Source: Dipteronia dyeriana
Taxonomy: Eukaryota; Streptophyta; Magnoliopsida; Sapindales; Sapindaceae
Length of the DNA: 64,000 nucleotides
Reading direction: 5' to 3'
Assembly: GCA_032871835.1 (NCBI GenBank)
Contig: CM065299.1
Location: 30,430,074 to 30,494,073 of the forward strand
Positions 9,563 through 21,060 of this stretch are shown in pieces. The notes under the pieces were generated by a model. The model was not told where the DNA came from and ran no database searches. It saw only the letters and a list, made by a program, of their open reading frames with translations. A program made the position numbers and the translations under genes. Numbering within the stretch: position 1 is the first letter of the stretch; each line of letters opens with the position of its first letter.

Positions 9563-11345
9563 CTATAGCTCTCGGTTACTTTTTCTAGTTGATGGTCCCC
9601 CAAAGATTGTTTGTATTACTTCATTGGTCTCGGGGTTGGCCCTTTGGTTTTGACCGGAGCTATGATCGGCCCTAGTCTCTTTCTTTGTTTCTGGCCTCTT
9701 ATCCCTTTTAAGGATTATATCTTGTAAGTGTCCTTCCCGAATGAGGGTCTCTATGTAATCTCTGAGCTGGTAACACTTGGGAATCTCATGACCGGTTTCT
9801 TTGTGGAATATACAATATTTTGTTGTATCTCGCCGGGGCAAACTGAGATTGTCGGCGCGGCTCTCTTACCAAATTCTTTTCCTCCAGTATGGCCAGGATT
9901 TCTTCCTGTTTTTTTCGGAGAGGGGTGTAGTTTACGTATTTTCCTCAAAATTTCTCCTTGGTCTTGTCAGCATTACGTCCGTTTCCCCTGTCCTTTCTTT
10001 TTTCTTTACTATTTCCTTTTTGTTTTCCCTTTTGGTTCTGTACCTTGGACTCGGTATCCTTCTTTTCGGGTTTTCCTCCATGCATGTAGCATCCTCCCAT
10101 GGCTAACTCTTCTTCTTCGGCCAATGCATATCCTCCCACCATGTCTATCATATCTGCATATCTAGTTAGACGGGCCCTTCTTAAGTCAAAAGATTTCCGT
10201 CCATTCTGTAAATTATTGATAAAAGCTGCGATTATCGCTTCGTCGCTTGCACTGCCGATTTTGGATACCGCCTGGTCGAATCTCCTTAGATATTTTTTAG
10301 TGACTCATCCTTACCTTGTTTCAACTGAGAAAGGTAAGCTACTGATTTTTACCTGTGAACGTTGCCCAAAAATTGTCTTGAGAAACTTCTGCTTAATTCA
10401 CTAAAACTTCCTATACTTGCTGTGGGCAATCTTCCGAACCATCTTGAGCCTGTGTCTCCTAGAGTATGTGAAAAATTGAGACAAAATAAGGGGTCGTTAT
10501 GGGCATACTGGGCCAAAGCACTTTTATACCTTCTGACGTGTTCTGTAGGATCTGTATCCTTCTTGAACTGCTCCATGTGCGGCATCTTGAATCTTTATGG
10601 GAATAAGGTCCACAGGATGTCTCTAGTGAATGGACTGTCAGAATCTTCGTCAGATAAGTCATTGTACCCATAACGTCTAACCAGTGCATCAATTTGACAC
10701 ATATTGTTTTCAACTTCTCGAGTCAGGCTCTGAATTTTGACATCTCTATCTCCCACCGGATCTCTATGATGGTTAAACCACTGAGTGACTATCATTCCTC
10801 TCTCTAGTTCTTCGCTTTGCTGCCGAGTCTCACGGGTTGATTCTTACAGGCGTATAGTTCCGTGATGGGACTTGTGATAGTGCCGATCACTATCTTCTGA
10901 TGACGACCGGTCCCTGTGTCGGTCATGGTTGCGGTGTCTAGCACGAGCTATCTGATCATGGCTCTGCCTCTGGCGTGGTTGCTCCTATTCGGGTGTTTCA
11001 CGTCCAACCTGATTATTTGGAACAGAGTTCCTTCCAGCTTCCGGTGCGTTTAGTTCTGGCCCCACTATAACCGAGCGAAGCCTTGTAGGTGGGAGGTTAG
11101 GAGGTTGCGCTTTTTCTGCAACTAGTAGATCAACTCTTTCCTTTGCCACTTCTGCCACCAGTTGTTACAGCGCCTCACGGAAGCAACGTGTTAGGTCTTC
11201 GCTGGTCTGAGGGATTTGTTAGATTCTTACCAGGGATGTTGGTTGGTTCTCGGTGGTTACGACGAGATCTCATGAACTACTGCCAATATGGATATTATCT
11301 AGAGATTTTTGGATATCCCTAGGACTATTTCTACTTCCCCCCATT
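9563..11345 (-). pseudogene. Gypsy 1 gag
   Basis: Minus strand. N-terminal part (11345-10800) is decayed, Pro/Arg-rich. The retrotrans_gag domain is clear at 10585-10349: MEQFKKDTDPTEHVRRYKSA, CLNFSHTLGDTGSRWFGRLP, GSFSELSRSFSRQF. Further on (9841-9563) is a finger-like YCIFHKETGHEIPKCYQLRD motif. Gag forms the particle around the RNA. Frame changes occur near 10350, 10150 and 9945. The neighbouring plus-strand frames (9728-10165 and others) are shadows. Confidence 0.85.
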
Positions 11346-11375
11346 ACCTTTAATCAAATCAAAGGTTTCGAACCC

Positions 11376-11392
11376 CCATCATTCTAGCGCCA
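11376..11392 (-). promoter_or_regulatory. Primer-binding site of gypsy 1
   Basis: TGGCGCTAGAATGATGG on the minus strand, two bases inside the right LTR. The TGGCGC start is common in plant gypsy elements; I cannot name the tRNA with confidence. Confidence 0.75.
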
Positions 11393-11394
11393 AT

Positions 11395-12286
11395 TGTTGA
11401 CGTCTATTTCAGGATGCGTGAGAAAAGTCAACAAGATTAGATTTTAGCTGTGATTTCAAAGAGAAAGAGAAGGAGAAAGTAATTGGACACAAGTTTTACT
11501 TGGTAAAACTCCAATGACTGGAGAAAAGTCCACGGGTGGTTGAATAAACAACCGAGCCAAAATCCACTATTGAAAAAGATTTACAACTCTCGATCTCTTT
11601 TTTTTTCTCTCTGTATTTGCTATATCTTTTTATGACGAAATTATGGGTCTATTTGTATGTGCATAGAACCCTAATCCTTTTTGTACAAGTAATAAAAGAT
11701 CTTTGTATTTAATTATGATTTGGTTACTTGTTTGGAGTAGTCTGTCTTTTTTCCTATCTTGGAGACTTGTATAGAGATCGAATGGGACTCTAGTGATATA
11801 GTCCAGTTAGGATTTATCTTATAAATACCTAGTCTTTTTGAATAAATAAAATGGTTGCCTGATTTGGAACCTTTTTCCTGTTTGGTATTCTATTAATCTT
11901 GGAATTCTTCTTTGACGCAGGTATCTTTACGTATTTTAACATGATTCTTGGTTCGTGTGCGAGTTCTGTGTTGGGCTTCTTTACTCGGGTTTCTTCATGT
12001 TTGCCCAGAGTAGAATATGATATTAGCTGGTCCCGAATGATGTCATCTGGTCCCGAGTAGAACACGATGTCAGCTAACCCAGAGAAACATTAACTGATCC
12101 CGAGTAGGATATGACGTAAGTTGATCCCGAGTGGGTTTTGCTCAATACTTATTTTTATATTTACTCAGGTTCCTCTTCTCTGGAATATTTTGCTGGATGT
12201 TTTCTGAATGCTTATTTGGATATCCACCTGGCAATTTCATCCTCTTTGTCAATGACTTGTACGTCCGATAAAATTTACATACGACA
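11395..12286 (-). repeat. Gypsy 1 5' LTR
   Basis: 892 bp, TGTTGACGTC to ATACGACA on the plus strand, aligned over its full length with 2147-3038. Flanked on the right by the TSD. Confidence 0.93.
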
Positions 12287-12291
12287 AATCA
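12287..12291. other. Target-site duplication AATCA (right) of gypsy 1
   Basis: Matches 2142-2146. Confidence 0.93.
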
Positions 12292-14474
12292 ATATTCAAA
12301 ATTCACCCAATAAAACAAACATACAACATCAAGTGTAAAGTACAGAAATGTAAATAACACAAGATGTATACGTGGAAAACTCTCCAAACGGGAAAAAACC
12401 ATAGGCTGTTAAGTGAGCCACACTCGATCGTAAAAATCAATTATATGAGTAAAAAGTTACACCCTCAAGTGATACTCGAACTCTCACTCTCGACAACCTC
12501 AGGCTATGACCACTACCACTCACCACTCTTGGTTCAATCCCTAGTGATATCCCATGATCCACTACTCTTGGCGTGAGCACCTCCTACTCTACCCCTCGGG
12601 CTTTTTACAGTGGATACCCGACCATTTGCTTGCCAACCAACCCTTGGTTGTAAGGCTTCTCTTGCTTGTACAACTTCACACTGAAGCCATAAGACTTTGA
12701 TTCAATGAAGAGTATATTGGTCTAAGTGTATATATGACACTATGCTCAAATGCAATTATATGTAAGACCAAATACAAAATGCTTAACTAGAAGTAGACAA
12801 TGCAATCTAACATCTTAGTTATCAACAATGCCTATATGCCCACAAATAAGGACTCAATAAGATGTAGATAAAATCTAACAACCTAATTGTCAATAAAAGT
12901 CCAACCAACACAAGTTGTCACAACAAATAATTAAGGGCAAATTTGCAATCAATAAATGCAATCAATGAGGCATAAACAATAATGTATAAATGCAATACAT
13001 ACAGATTTAACTAGATATGGATTTGCAATATTACAATCTAGTTATCAAACAAAGTCACTTCAACACAAGTAGTCAATAAACATGGCATGGTCAATAAATG
13101 CAATCATCAAATGCAATCAACATGACCTAATTAGCTAGAGGGCAAATATGACCTAAATGCTAGCTATCACAATACTAACCCCAAACATGTCATAACTTCA
13201 ATGAATATGCAATTAATATGAAGAAACGCTAATCTAAGAAATAAATGACATGTCTTAGTAAGTTAGAACAATAAATGAACTTCAATGGAGGTTCTACTTA
13301 CCAATCAAAGAAAACCCATGCTTTAAAAGATGCTTGAAATGCAATATAAAGATGGGTTTGGGGTTTGGAGAGTCAAACACAAAGCTTGAAGCTTTCCTCT
13401 TTGTAATGGAGGTTCTCTCACTCTAAAAATGTGTTATTTATGCTCTTAAGAGGCAAGGAAGAAGAGGAGAACATATATATATAAAAGCCCTAGACAAAAC
13501 GGTATCGTTTTGGACTTGGGAAACAAAGTCCCATCACAACCGCTGTGCATACAGTGACCTAGGAAAGTGTCTAGTCCATGGTCTATGCAGCATGGCATGG
13601 CTGGACAAGACCGCTATCTAGATCGTTAGTTAGGCATGTGCACCAAAAGCGGTCTAGACCACGGTACACATCTGACAACTTAATAGCTTGAGCTTCGAGT
13701 GAACCAAAACATGGCCAATCGACATCCAAACCTTTTGTATAATATACCATTGGAAAGGTATGAAAGTTTAATTTCTACTCCAATTTAAAAAACATAATTT
13801 GGATGTTTGTAGAAAAATATATGGTTGTTTGAGTGACCAAAGGTCAGAAACGGACAACAACAGAGTTGCCCTATTTTTGTGGTCACTTTGGTGATTTGAA
13901 AACCAATCCAAATGGTCATGAAGTATTACGAATAATATACCATTGGAAAGGTATAGATGTCTAGTTTGTATAGAAAATTTCAAAACTCATTTTAAAGTAT
14001 AGTATATAAAGATATGTTCACAAGACAATACAAATATCAGTTTTGAAAAGCATTTAAATCATTGAAATCCACTCTTTTAAAACTAAACACCTTACTCCAT
14101 ATAACCAAACCAAGAGAAAAATGAGACATTCTTAAATGGTTACTCAACATGCTAAAACAAGCACACCATCGTGCAAGCGTGAACACAACACAATACCTCA
14201 CTTAAATCTATAAATGAAGTGCAAGTGTGATTGTGAAGAGATGCACACATATAAACAATATCAATATAAATGCAAGATCAACAAAGCATGCTTGAGGTGT
14301 GTGTGCACCTAAACTCTTCAAGAGGAAAATCAAGTGAATATACCTTTTGCTCTTGAAGTTATGGATATGCTTAGAAGCTTGCCAATGAGGACCTAAGTTA
14401 TCCATTACACAATCATCCCCAATGTAATATGGTTTATCATGAAATAAGCCAATCATAAAATCGAGGTCCTTACA
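12292..14474 (-). repeat. Copia C 5' LTR, outer fragment
   Basis: Continuation of the LTR begun at 2048. It has no coding frame. Its layout (ACGTGGAAAACTC near 12371 after an AT-rich part, then a long AT-rich body) parallels the LARD-like LTRs, which have AACGTGGTAAAC in the same place. The outer edge is provisional: CCTTACA at 14468-14474 would give a minus-strand LTR start of TGTAAGG. The other LTR is outside the window, so the edge and TSD cannot be confirmed. Confidence 0.55.
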
Positions 14475-15976
14475 TCGGCCAAGAGAGTGGATCTCTTGGT
14501 GACTAGGACAACGACGGGCATTGAAGCCATCAGAGAGAGGCTACCATCAAGATAAGATGCGACAAACTGCCCCCCGAGCTCAAGGAGTCAAGAATACGGG
14601 TGGAGGAACAAGGACATCAGGTAGGCTAACCACAGGGGTAGCAGAAGTAGTAGACAGGAGGGGTTACCGGGGTTAGAGCAGTGGCAACTATAATAGCTTC
14701 ATAAGGGGGGTTGGTCCCCTTGCTTCGCTCCTTAAAAGCTCGAGATACGAAAATCTCCATCAGTGACCTGAGCTGGGAATGAGGTGAGATAGAAGCAGAT
14801 GGAACCCTAACTGAAGCATATGGCCCCACTTTCTCTGAGCAGGGGTTCAAATCTCAGCTTATACAACAATGTACCAGGGTTCTCGGGGTCGAGTTACCAT
14901 TCGACCCCGTGGAAGCAAGGTGAGGTTGTCAATACCTTTGGAACACCTTGTAAGCATTTAGAGTCACCAAGAAAAGCCTTATGTGATCGAAACAAATTCC
15001 TTACATCAAAACATGAGAATGTAGCAAGGCTGATAGAGGATGACCTAAGCTCTCCGAGGTTAAAACATCTCGCGACCTCCCCAAAAGCATGCTACCTTCT
15101 CCACTTGAACAAAGAGACCTTTAGAGCATCTAGTTCGTCCTACAGTATCACTTCATTTCATCGAGGGAAGAACCAAATCTAACCAAGCAGGCATGAGGAA
15201 GCTCGTAAAGCTTTGTTACCACTAAAGAACGCCAATGTAGTCATCTCAAGCTTCGGAAGGGACTTGGAGAGGTTAGATCAAGCTCCTAGTATCAAGACTA
15301 GAACATAGATGTACCTTGCAATTGAAGACAGCGAACACCATATTTGATGACATTCATAATGCATCTCTTCAGGGCAGCATACAAGATCGTATTCACTCTC
15401 CAATGTGTATTAAAATGCTACGGGCATAAGAGGCAAGTGATTGAGTCCAAAGAGGAAACAAACTTATCTCCCTCTAAGATATTCTCAAATTCGTTATCAA
15501 ACCAAAAGTCAATAACATTTAAACAAAATATCTCGCTCGATAGGAAGGGATTTGATTCAGAGATTCATGGCAGGAGAATAACGAGTCTAACCTAATTGGA
15601 CCATGTATAAGTATGTCTAGGCATGCACGAAGAGGATGGACTGAGAGTTGAAAAAAAAAAGAATAATTCCCCATTATGGCCTAAATTCTCTAAGGAGAAC
15701 ACGACCTTCGTTCTTATCTACTTATCGACCGGCACAAAGTTGCCACCATCATTATACCTTAGAGAGATTGAGAGTTTTTGAGTGACCTTTGTATATCACG
15801 CTTGATTCAATTTCATTAATAGAACAATTGAATCTCATCTACATATCTTACATTCCCTTTTCATTATTACACGCACTATTAGGTACCTAAGGTACCACCC
15901 TGACCGCGACTTCCGAGGTAGCAGTCTTGAGCGTGTTAGCTGAAATTTCTCACCCCGAGTGAATTTTCAGTTAACA
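14475..15976 (+). repeat. Unclassified LTR-like remnant
   Basis: More GC-rich than its flanks and without a recognisable protein. The end, CACCCCGAGTGAATTTTCAG then TTAACA at 15976, looks like the 3' end of a plant gypsy LTR on the plus strand, preceded by an AATAGAAC-type poly(A)-like signal near 15820. No matching TG start, PBS or TSD is found. A perfect 9-bp inverted repeat, CGGGGTCGA/TCGACCCCG, lies at 14884-14909. Confidence 0.35.
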
Positions 15977-16159
15977 ATAACAAACACATCAATATCCTTC
16001 AACAATTGTCTAATTATTATTATTGTTGGATGAGAATAACTGCTTCGATCACACTCCTTATTCATTTCGCACTTATGCAATGCACCAATATTAGGTCTAA
16101 ATCTTGAATCTTATCCCTTACTTCTTTCTTCTTCATTTGGTGGAAGTAGTTCTTCATCG

Positions 16160-16518
16160 TCATCGTAAGGTTTGAACTCTTCGTATATAGAGTCTTATGA
16201 AATTATGAAGAACCATCGAAGCAATCTTGATCTTCACTTGAATATTAAAAGGAAACTTAGGCATTTGTCTTAAAATTTTCCATATGTTTTTCTAAATGCC
16301 AAAGGTCCTTTTTATAGTGTATCTCATAGAAGAATGTACATAATTAAATAGTCCTTTTTGACCACTTGGATAATTTCCATGCCGAAAATCAAGAAGATGA
16401 TATCGCTCACCTTTATATGGCCCTAAATAACCATTCATGTAAAGGTATCCTACATCAACTAAATAATATTTGCCTACACAAAGAAAAAACATATTAAATA
16501 AATTAATTTATATTCCAT

Positions 16519-16566
<48 letters not shown>

Positions 16567-17109
16567 CAAATGAAGGTATCATGCATCTCTAACCTGTAGG
16601 CGGATGTGGAAAAGGTAAATCTTCACAACGTAAGGCCTTTAAAAAATACGAGTATCATGAACAGTGCCCTCCCATCCAGCCCATGCGAATGTAAAACACA
16701 TACAACCATTACATTTTTTTAGGAGTACCTTTTCTACCGATATAAGGTATTTGTTTTGTTGGGAAACAACAACTGGTATATACGTTCCATCAATTGCTTC
16801 TATACAATCTTTAAAATATGGCCAAATCTATGCTGAAATCTCACCTGAACAATTCTATTCCCAAGTAAATGACTAAATGTGATAAAAAAACATGGCTATT
16901 GCCTCAACTAATGGGATATTTTTAGCTTTACTTAGACCATTAGATTCACTCAACAATTTAAATAATTTTAGAAATACATGTTTCTCCATACTAAATTCTC
17001 GGTGACATCCATCCTTATAACCTTTTAGCACCTTCATAACAAATGCATATCCTGTATATGAAGTTTTTCTACAAGGCACCTTGTATGTGTTTAAGAAAAT
17101 GATCCACAT
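16160..17109 (-). pseudogene. PIF/Harbinger transposase (DDE_Tnp_4 type)
   Basis: Minus strand, in order: helical N-terminus (17109-16873: MEKHVFLKLFKLLSES, PLVEAIAMFFYHI); the catalytic block FKDCIEAIDGTYIPV (near 16795) with the first Asp; FAWAGWEGTVHDTRIF (near 16660) with the second Asp; GKYYLVDVGY (near 16460), the third acidic block; HSSMRYTIKRTFGI; and the C-terminus VKIKIASMVLHNFIR (near 16220). This enzyme family cuts and pastes PIF/Harbinger DNA transposons with 3-bp (TWA) target duplications. Between the N-terminal part and the first Asp block about 40 residues of the usual family length are missing and three stops appear; there is another stop after RTFGI. An (AT) microsatellite lies within a likely intron. 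No terminal inverted repeats were found. Confidence 0.85.
16521..16562. repeat. (TA)n microsatellite
   Basis: About 20 uninterrupted TA units between two coding blocks of the Harbinger transposase, so probably inside an old intron. Confidence 0.95.
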
Positions 17110-17394
17110 ATAGTCCTACTCCAGTTTGCATGACTTGTAAAAAATTGAGATCATGAACATGTCATCATGCTCATAATCATCATCACTATCATGAGATGCT
17201 ATATCTGTCAGAACAATACAATTAAATTTACCAATGAAAAATAATTAAACACAAACAAGTATATGTCCAAATAATATCATTCATATCTCATAATAAAATT
17301 ATCAAAACAATTGTCTAATACAAAACACATAAATTGTCAAATAAAATAGTTGATCATTACAGCACTATAAAATAATAATTAAACCATAACATCA
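17110..17394. other. AT-rich spacer
   Basis: No coding signal. AT-rich; it would lie between the two Harbinger ORFs. Confidence 0.4.
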
Positions 17395-17680
17395 TTTCCT
17401 TCGGCCATTCCATTTGAATGGCTTGATCCTTAAGTGTAACAAACATCACCATATTATCATTTTAAAGAAACTTTTTGGTGGTTTTAGCTATAAAAGGTTG
17501 ACACCCCTACTCAATTTCAAGCATGCTCTTTGAGATTCATAATGCTCTTCCACCCAATCCTATTGAAATGACCATTTGAATACCTCACTAGCTAGATCAA
17601 TCCATTTAGCCTTAGCTTTATTTTGATTTTCCTCTCTAACATTTTCTTGAATAGAATTCAATAGTAGGTAAGACATTTTC
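17395..17680 (-). pseudogene. Possible second Harbinger ORF (Myb/SANT-like), uncertain
   Basis: Minus strand opens at an ATG near 17677 (SYLLLNSIQENVREENQNKA), then KAKWIDLASEVFKWSF, a stop, and DWVEEHYESQRACLKL. Active PIF/Harbinger elements carry a Myb-like DNA-binding partner upstream of the transposase, and this is where it would be. The tryptophan spacing only loosely resembles that domain, so the call is weak. Confidence 0.25.
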
Positions 17681-17859
17681 TATACAAAACAAATATAAAT
17701 AAACAACATATTACATATATGTCCAATTTATAAACTTTTAAAATATTTAAAAATAAATAAAAGATGTACGGATAATAAAAGATGTACAGACACATGTAAC
17801 TGAGTTTAAAAACAAAATCACAATATAACTGAAAAAAGAAAAGAAAAGATCATATTTAT

Positions 17860-18140
17860 GCGAGTTAAAAAATAATAATAATAAAAAATATCATAAATAT
17901 AGGAGTTTAAAAAAATTCATAGATGCATGAGTTTTTTTTTTAAATATAAATATAGCAGGTACATGAGTTAAAAAAAACATAAATACATGAGTTTTAAAAA
18001 AATAAAAATCATAAATATATGAGTTTTAAAAAATAAAAAGTACTGACACTTGAGTTAAAAAAAAAAGAAATCGCAAGTAAATGAGTTCTTAAAAAATCAC
18101 ACGAAACTTAGTTTTAAAAAAAAAAATATCAAATAGAAAG
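17860..18140. repeat. Degenerate A-rich repeat with ATGAGTTTTAAAAAA core
   Basis: The word (AT)GAGTTTTAAAAAA or GAGTTAAAAAAAA recurs about eight times with 25-45 bp spacing. Otherwise only poly-A tracts. Confidence 0.7.
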
Positions 18141-18770
18141 TACATGTATATGATTTTTTTTTTGGTGGAAATAAAAGAAAATGTATCTTTCTAAGTTTAA
18201 AAGATTAAAAATGTCATCAATTTAATAAACTTGCACTTTTGTCCCTTAGGGGACATGAATTTCCTGGATTACCCTATAAAGAGATCTTTTAAATATTAAA
18301 CCTTTTGAAAGGGGGATTTCCAAACTATCCTATACCACAAACACCATTACGGGGGCTGACAAAATTACCCTAAATGAAAATCAAAATCAGAACAGCTTTG
18401 AGATGAGAGAAACCCAAACCGATCATAATCAAAATCAAACGAGCATTTGTAAGGGAGAAACTCAACAACATAGAAAAAGTAAAAGAAAGGCAAAATCAAA
18501 CCAGTTTAGAATAGACAAATTGCAAAATCAAACTTATGAAGAGTAGAAGAAGTGACAAGCGAGCGAGAAGATTAGAAGAAAGTAGTAGAGTGGAAGAGAA
18601 GAGTTGTGTTTCAGAGTATACGAGATAAAGATGAAAAGGGTGATGTTTGAGAACCAGGGGAGACGAAATGACGAGGAGATAAAGACGAAAACGATTGTTT
18701 GTTAGTTCCCAAAACATAGAGGTAGGCATTGTTCGTTTATATTTTTCGTTTTTGAGGATTTTTACGAGTG
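18141..18770. other. Intergenic stretch, no gene
   Basis: Contains a composite segment at 18240-18375 (TTTGTCCCTTAGGGGACATG, then CAAAATTACCCTA) of the kind seen at ends of plant DNA transposons, and a purine-rich part 18540-18680. The minus-strand leucine-rich frame 18783-18496 has no family resemblance and is discounted. Confidence 0.4.
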
Positions 18771-18975
18771 AGGGATGTTTCATGTTTGTTTATCTTAGGT
18801 TTTTATTTGGACTGTATTTCAGACTGAGGGATGTTCCATGTTTGTTTGTTTGAGGTTTTTTATGTGCATTGTATCTACGATTGGGTTATGTTCCATGTTT
18901 TTTTATTTGAGGCTTTATATGTGTATTGTATTTACTACCGTGTGATGTTCCATGTTTGTTTATATGAGGTTTTGT
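18771..18975. repeat. 57-bp minisatellite, about 3.5 units
   Basis: Units built on GATGTTCCATGTTTGTTTAT followed by TTGAGGTTTT, with ATGTT at 18775, 18831, 18888 and 18945 (periods 56, 57, 57). The flank ACATAGAGGTAGGCATTGTT is itself duplicated (near 18714 and 18983). Confidence 0.88.
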
Positions 18976-19549
18976 TCTGGCAAACATAGAGGTAGGCATT
19001 GTTCGAGCAACCATATGTTTTTTTTTTTTTTTCGTTTTTGTTTTTGTTTGCTCGTTTCTTGTAAAATTGGACTATATACAAGTATTGATATATTGTAGCT
19101 GATGGAATAAAAGACACTTTTGTTGTAGATTGTAGAGTATAATGTGGTTGAATTGAAAATGGAGATGTTAAATGATTAATTGGGACTAGAAATGATAAAC
19201 AATGTATCAGGGTTTGTAATCATATGCAGTACTTGAAATCCCTATGTAGGGCTTGACTTTTATGTTGCATATTGCATTGTTATTTTGGTTTTTGTATGTA
19301 TTTAGTCGTGTTGGTTTTATTTGGATTTGGCAGAGATGAGGTTTTGTTGGAGATTGGGGGTGGTCTGCTAGTTATGTTGGTTTTTGTTTTTGTTTTTATG
19401 GATTTTGTGGAGATAAAGTATTATTGGAGATGGTCTGCTTGTTAAGTTCGTTTTTGTGAGTTGACTGCCTTGTTGAGATACATATGGGGTATAGTGGAAA
19501 TGTGAAGGAAATGTGCCTTACTAGGTAGGTTTAAATTTAATTTGGGCAG
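18976..19549. other. T/G-rich stretch without a gene
   Basis: Contains a T-run (19018-19032) and GTTTTTGTTTTTG-like stretches. Nothing coding is seen. Confidence 0.4.
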
Positions 19550-20000
19550 GGGTTGAAAGTCTAGGTATAGGGCTTCAAATTTAATATCAACGCCTAAAAG
19601 TCTAATTCAGGGCTTAAAATCCCTTTTTAGGGCATTAAATCCTAGTTAGAGGGTGCTTGAAATCCTTTCACAGAGCTTGATAATCTAGTACATGGCTTGA
19701 ACTACCTTTTCTAGGGCTTGAAATACCTTTTATAGGGCTTGAAATATCATTCTCGGCTTGAACTCTCTGTCCAGGGCTTGAAATCCCTATCTAGGGCTTG
19801 AAGTGCCTATGTCGAGGGTTTGAAATTCCTATCCAAGGCTTGAATCCTAAATCCTGGGTTTCCCTTTTCAGGGCTTGAAGTCTAAACCCTAGGCTTCAAA
19901 CTGTTGGGCTTGAAATCCCTTTCCAAGGCTTGAAGTCTAAATCCTGGTCATGTATAGGTTTAATTTTAGGGCTTGAAATTCCAATTCCCGGACTTCAAAA
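19550..20000. repeat. Degenerate AGGGCTTGAAATCC minisatellite
   Basis: About 17 matches to (A)GGGCTTGAAATCCCT or close variants at irregular 20-35 bp spacing (for example 19600, 19660, 19707, 19733, 19775, 19793, 19901). Related words recur at 23880-24060, 25185-25290, in the 0.66-kb repeats, and inverted near 27460-27630. Confidence 0.85.
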
Positions 20001-20142
20001 ATATTATAATCTTGTTCATTACTTGTGTAAACATTGATACTTAGTTTTACTATGTAATTGTATTTTTCTGAATAAATTTATAAAAACAATCATTAATTTA
20101 TTTTGTTATTTGTTAATTAATTTTGGTTCTGTCGCAAACCAG

Positions 20143-21060
20143 ATGTCTGTCGATCCTTATCAGAAACTATGGAGGTATCTGAACTAGAAAGACTAGATAC
20201 AAGCAAGAAATAACTCTCAAAACAAGAAATTTTTTCTTCAAGATCTGAAGTCAGTCCTAACCTATTGTGGCGTGCTTGATCGGTTTAGGCAAGGCTCCTT
20301 TAGCAAGTACTTGGATCTGGTACAACCTGTGAAAGTTCATGGCATGCTAATTTACAACCTGCTGAAAAGAGAGATAATTCTTCCAAGTCTCAAAAGGTAG
20401 ACGAAATATGGTTAGGTTAAGGGATGGATCAGGCTCGATTTGGCAGAAAGGAGTTTTGCTTGTGCAGAGCTAAGTATGGGCACACTGCCTAAAAGGTTCC
20501 GAGAAAAGAAATAAATGGGTGAGGATTCTATTTTGAGTAGGTATTTTGAAGATAAAAGGTCAATAGCTGAATTCTTGGAGGCAACATTTAAAGATTTTAC
20601 GGCTACAGATGGTGATGACGCTTGAAAGTTGGCTTACCTAGTAATGGTCACCCAATTCTCGGAACTGATGAAGGATGAACATCCATACCTGTTTGGCTGT
20701 GGCCTTTAGTTAAAGATGAGAAATCATTTACAAGTATTTAATAGGGGTCCTACATATTTGATGTTACATTATATTGGCTTAAGAATGCAGCCGAGAATCA
20801 CGTTAAGAAGTTGAGAGGTGAATACCAAAAGAAAGATGGAGAGAAGAAGGAAGAGAATGAGGAGAAGAATAAGAAGAAGAACTTGAAAAAGAAGAAAAAG
20901 TAGAAGAAAAAGAAGAAGAAGAAGAAAGTGGTGAAAAGTGAGAAGAAAACAGATGGTGTGGAGAAGTTGAAGACAAGGAAGAGAACTCAGGGTTGCCGCG
21001 ATGTAAGATGTGAGATTTCGATACAAGGGTGTTGAAAGTCGAAAGCTACTTCAGTACAAT
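20143..21060 (+). pseudogene. DUF1985-family gene remnant
   Basis: Plus strand from an ATG at 20143 directly after an AG. Recognisable blocks: YCGVLDRFRQGSFSKYLDLV, KVHGMLIYNLLKREI, then GEDSILSRYFEDKRSIAEFL and KLAYLVMVTQFSELM. This order (FR-x-S-x-F-x-x-YL, then HxLIxNLLxREI, then a Leu-rich helix) is that of plant DUF1985 (PF09331), a domain found mostly in transposon-borne genes upstream of an Ulp1-like protease. At least five in-frame stops occur before 20780. A Lys/Glu-coding GAA/AAG tract follows at 20810-20990. Molecular function is unknown. Assignment rests on pattern memory, not on a search. Confidence 0.65.
20810..20990 (+). repeat. GAA/AAG-rich low-complexity tract
   Basis: Purine-only or near purine-only run coding for Lys/Glu on the plus strand. 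The minus-strand leucine-rich frame across it is an artefact of composition. Confidence 0.9.

Larger units (their letters stand above)
2147..12286 (-). mobile_element. Gypsy 1: Ty3/gypsy Tat-type LTR retrotransposon, 10.1 kb
   Basis: Complete in outline: two 892-bp LTRs, TSD AATCA, PBS next to the right LTR, PPT next to the left LTR. Minus-strand order is gag, protease remnant, RT, RNase H, a second RNase H (aRH), integrase. Beyond integrase lie a tandem-repeat block and an extra gene on the opposite strand. Dual RNase H, an antisense extra ORF and 3' repeats together are known from the plant Tat lineage (Retand, Grande, RIRE2-like). A deletion joins protease to the RT YIDDM segment, and stops are scattered through pol, so the copy cannot encode its own enzymes. 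It is inserted in the 5' LTR of Copia C. Confidence 0.92.

Noticed and set aside
9728..10165. Plus-strand 145-codon hydrophobic frame
   Set aside because: Opposite strand of gypsy 1 gag, which has recognisable domains.
16521..16562. Hairpin or origin-like element
   Set aside because: Simple TA microsatellite.
18496..18783. 95-codon minus-strand leucine-rich frame
   Set aside because: No family resemblance; antisense of a purine-rich stretch.
20769..21026. Minus-strand leucine-rich 85-codon frame resembling membrane segments
   Set aside because: Antisense of the GAA/AAG tract (CTT = Leu); composition artefact.
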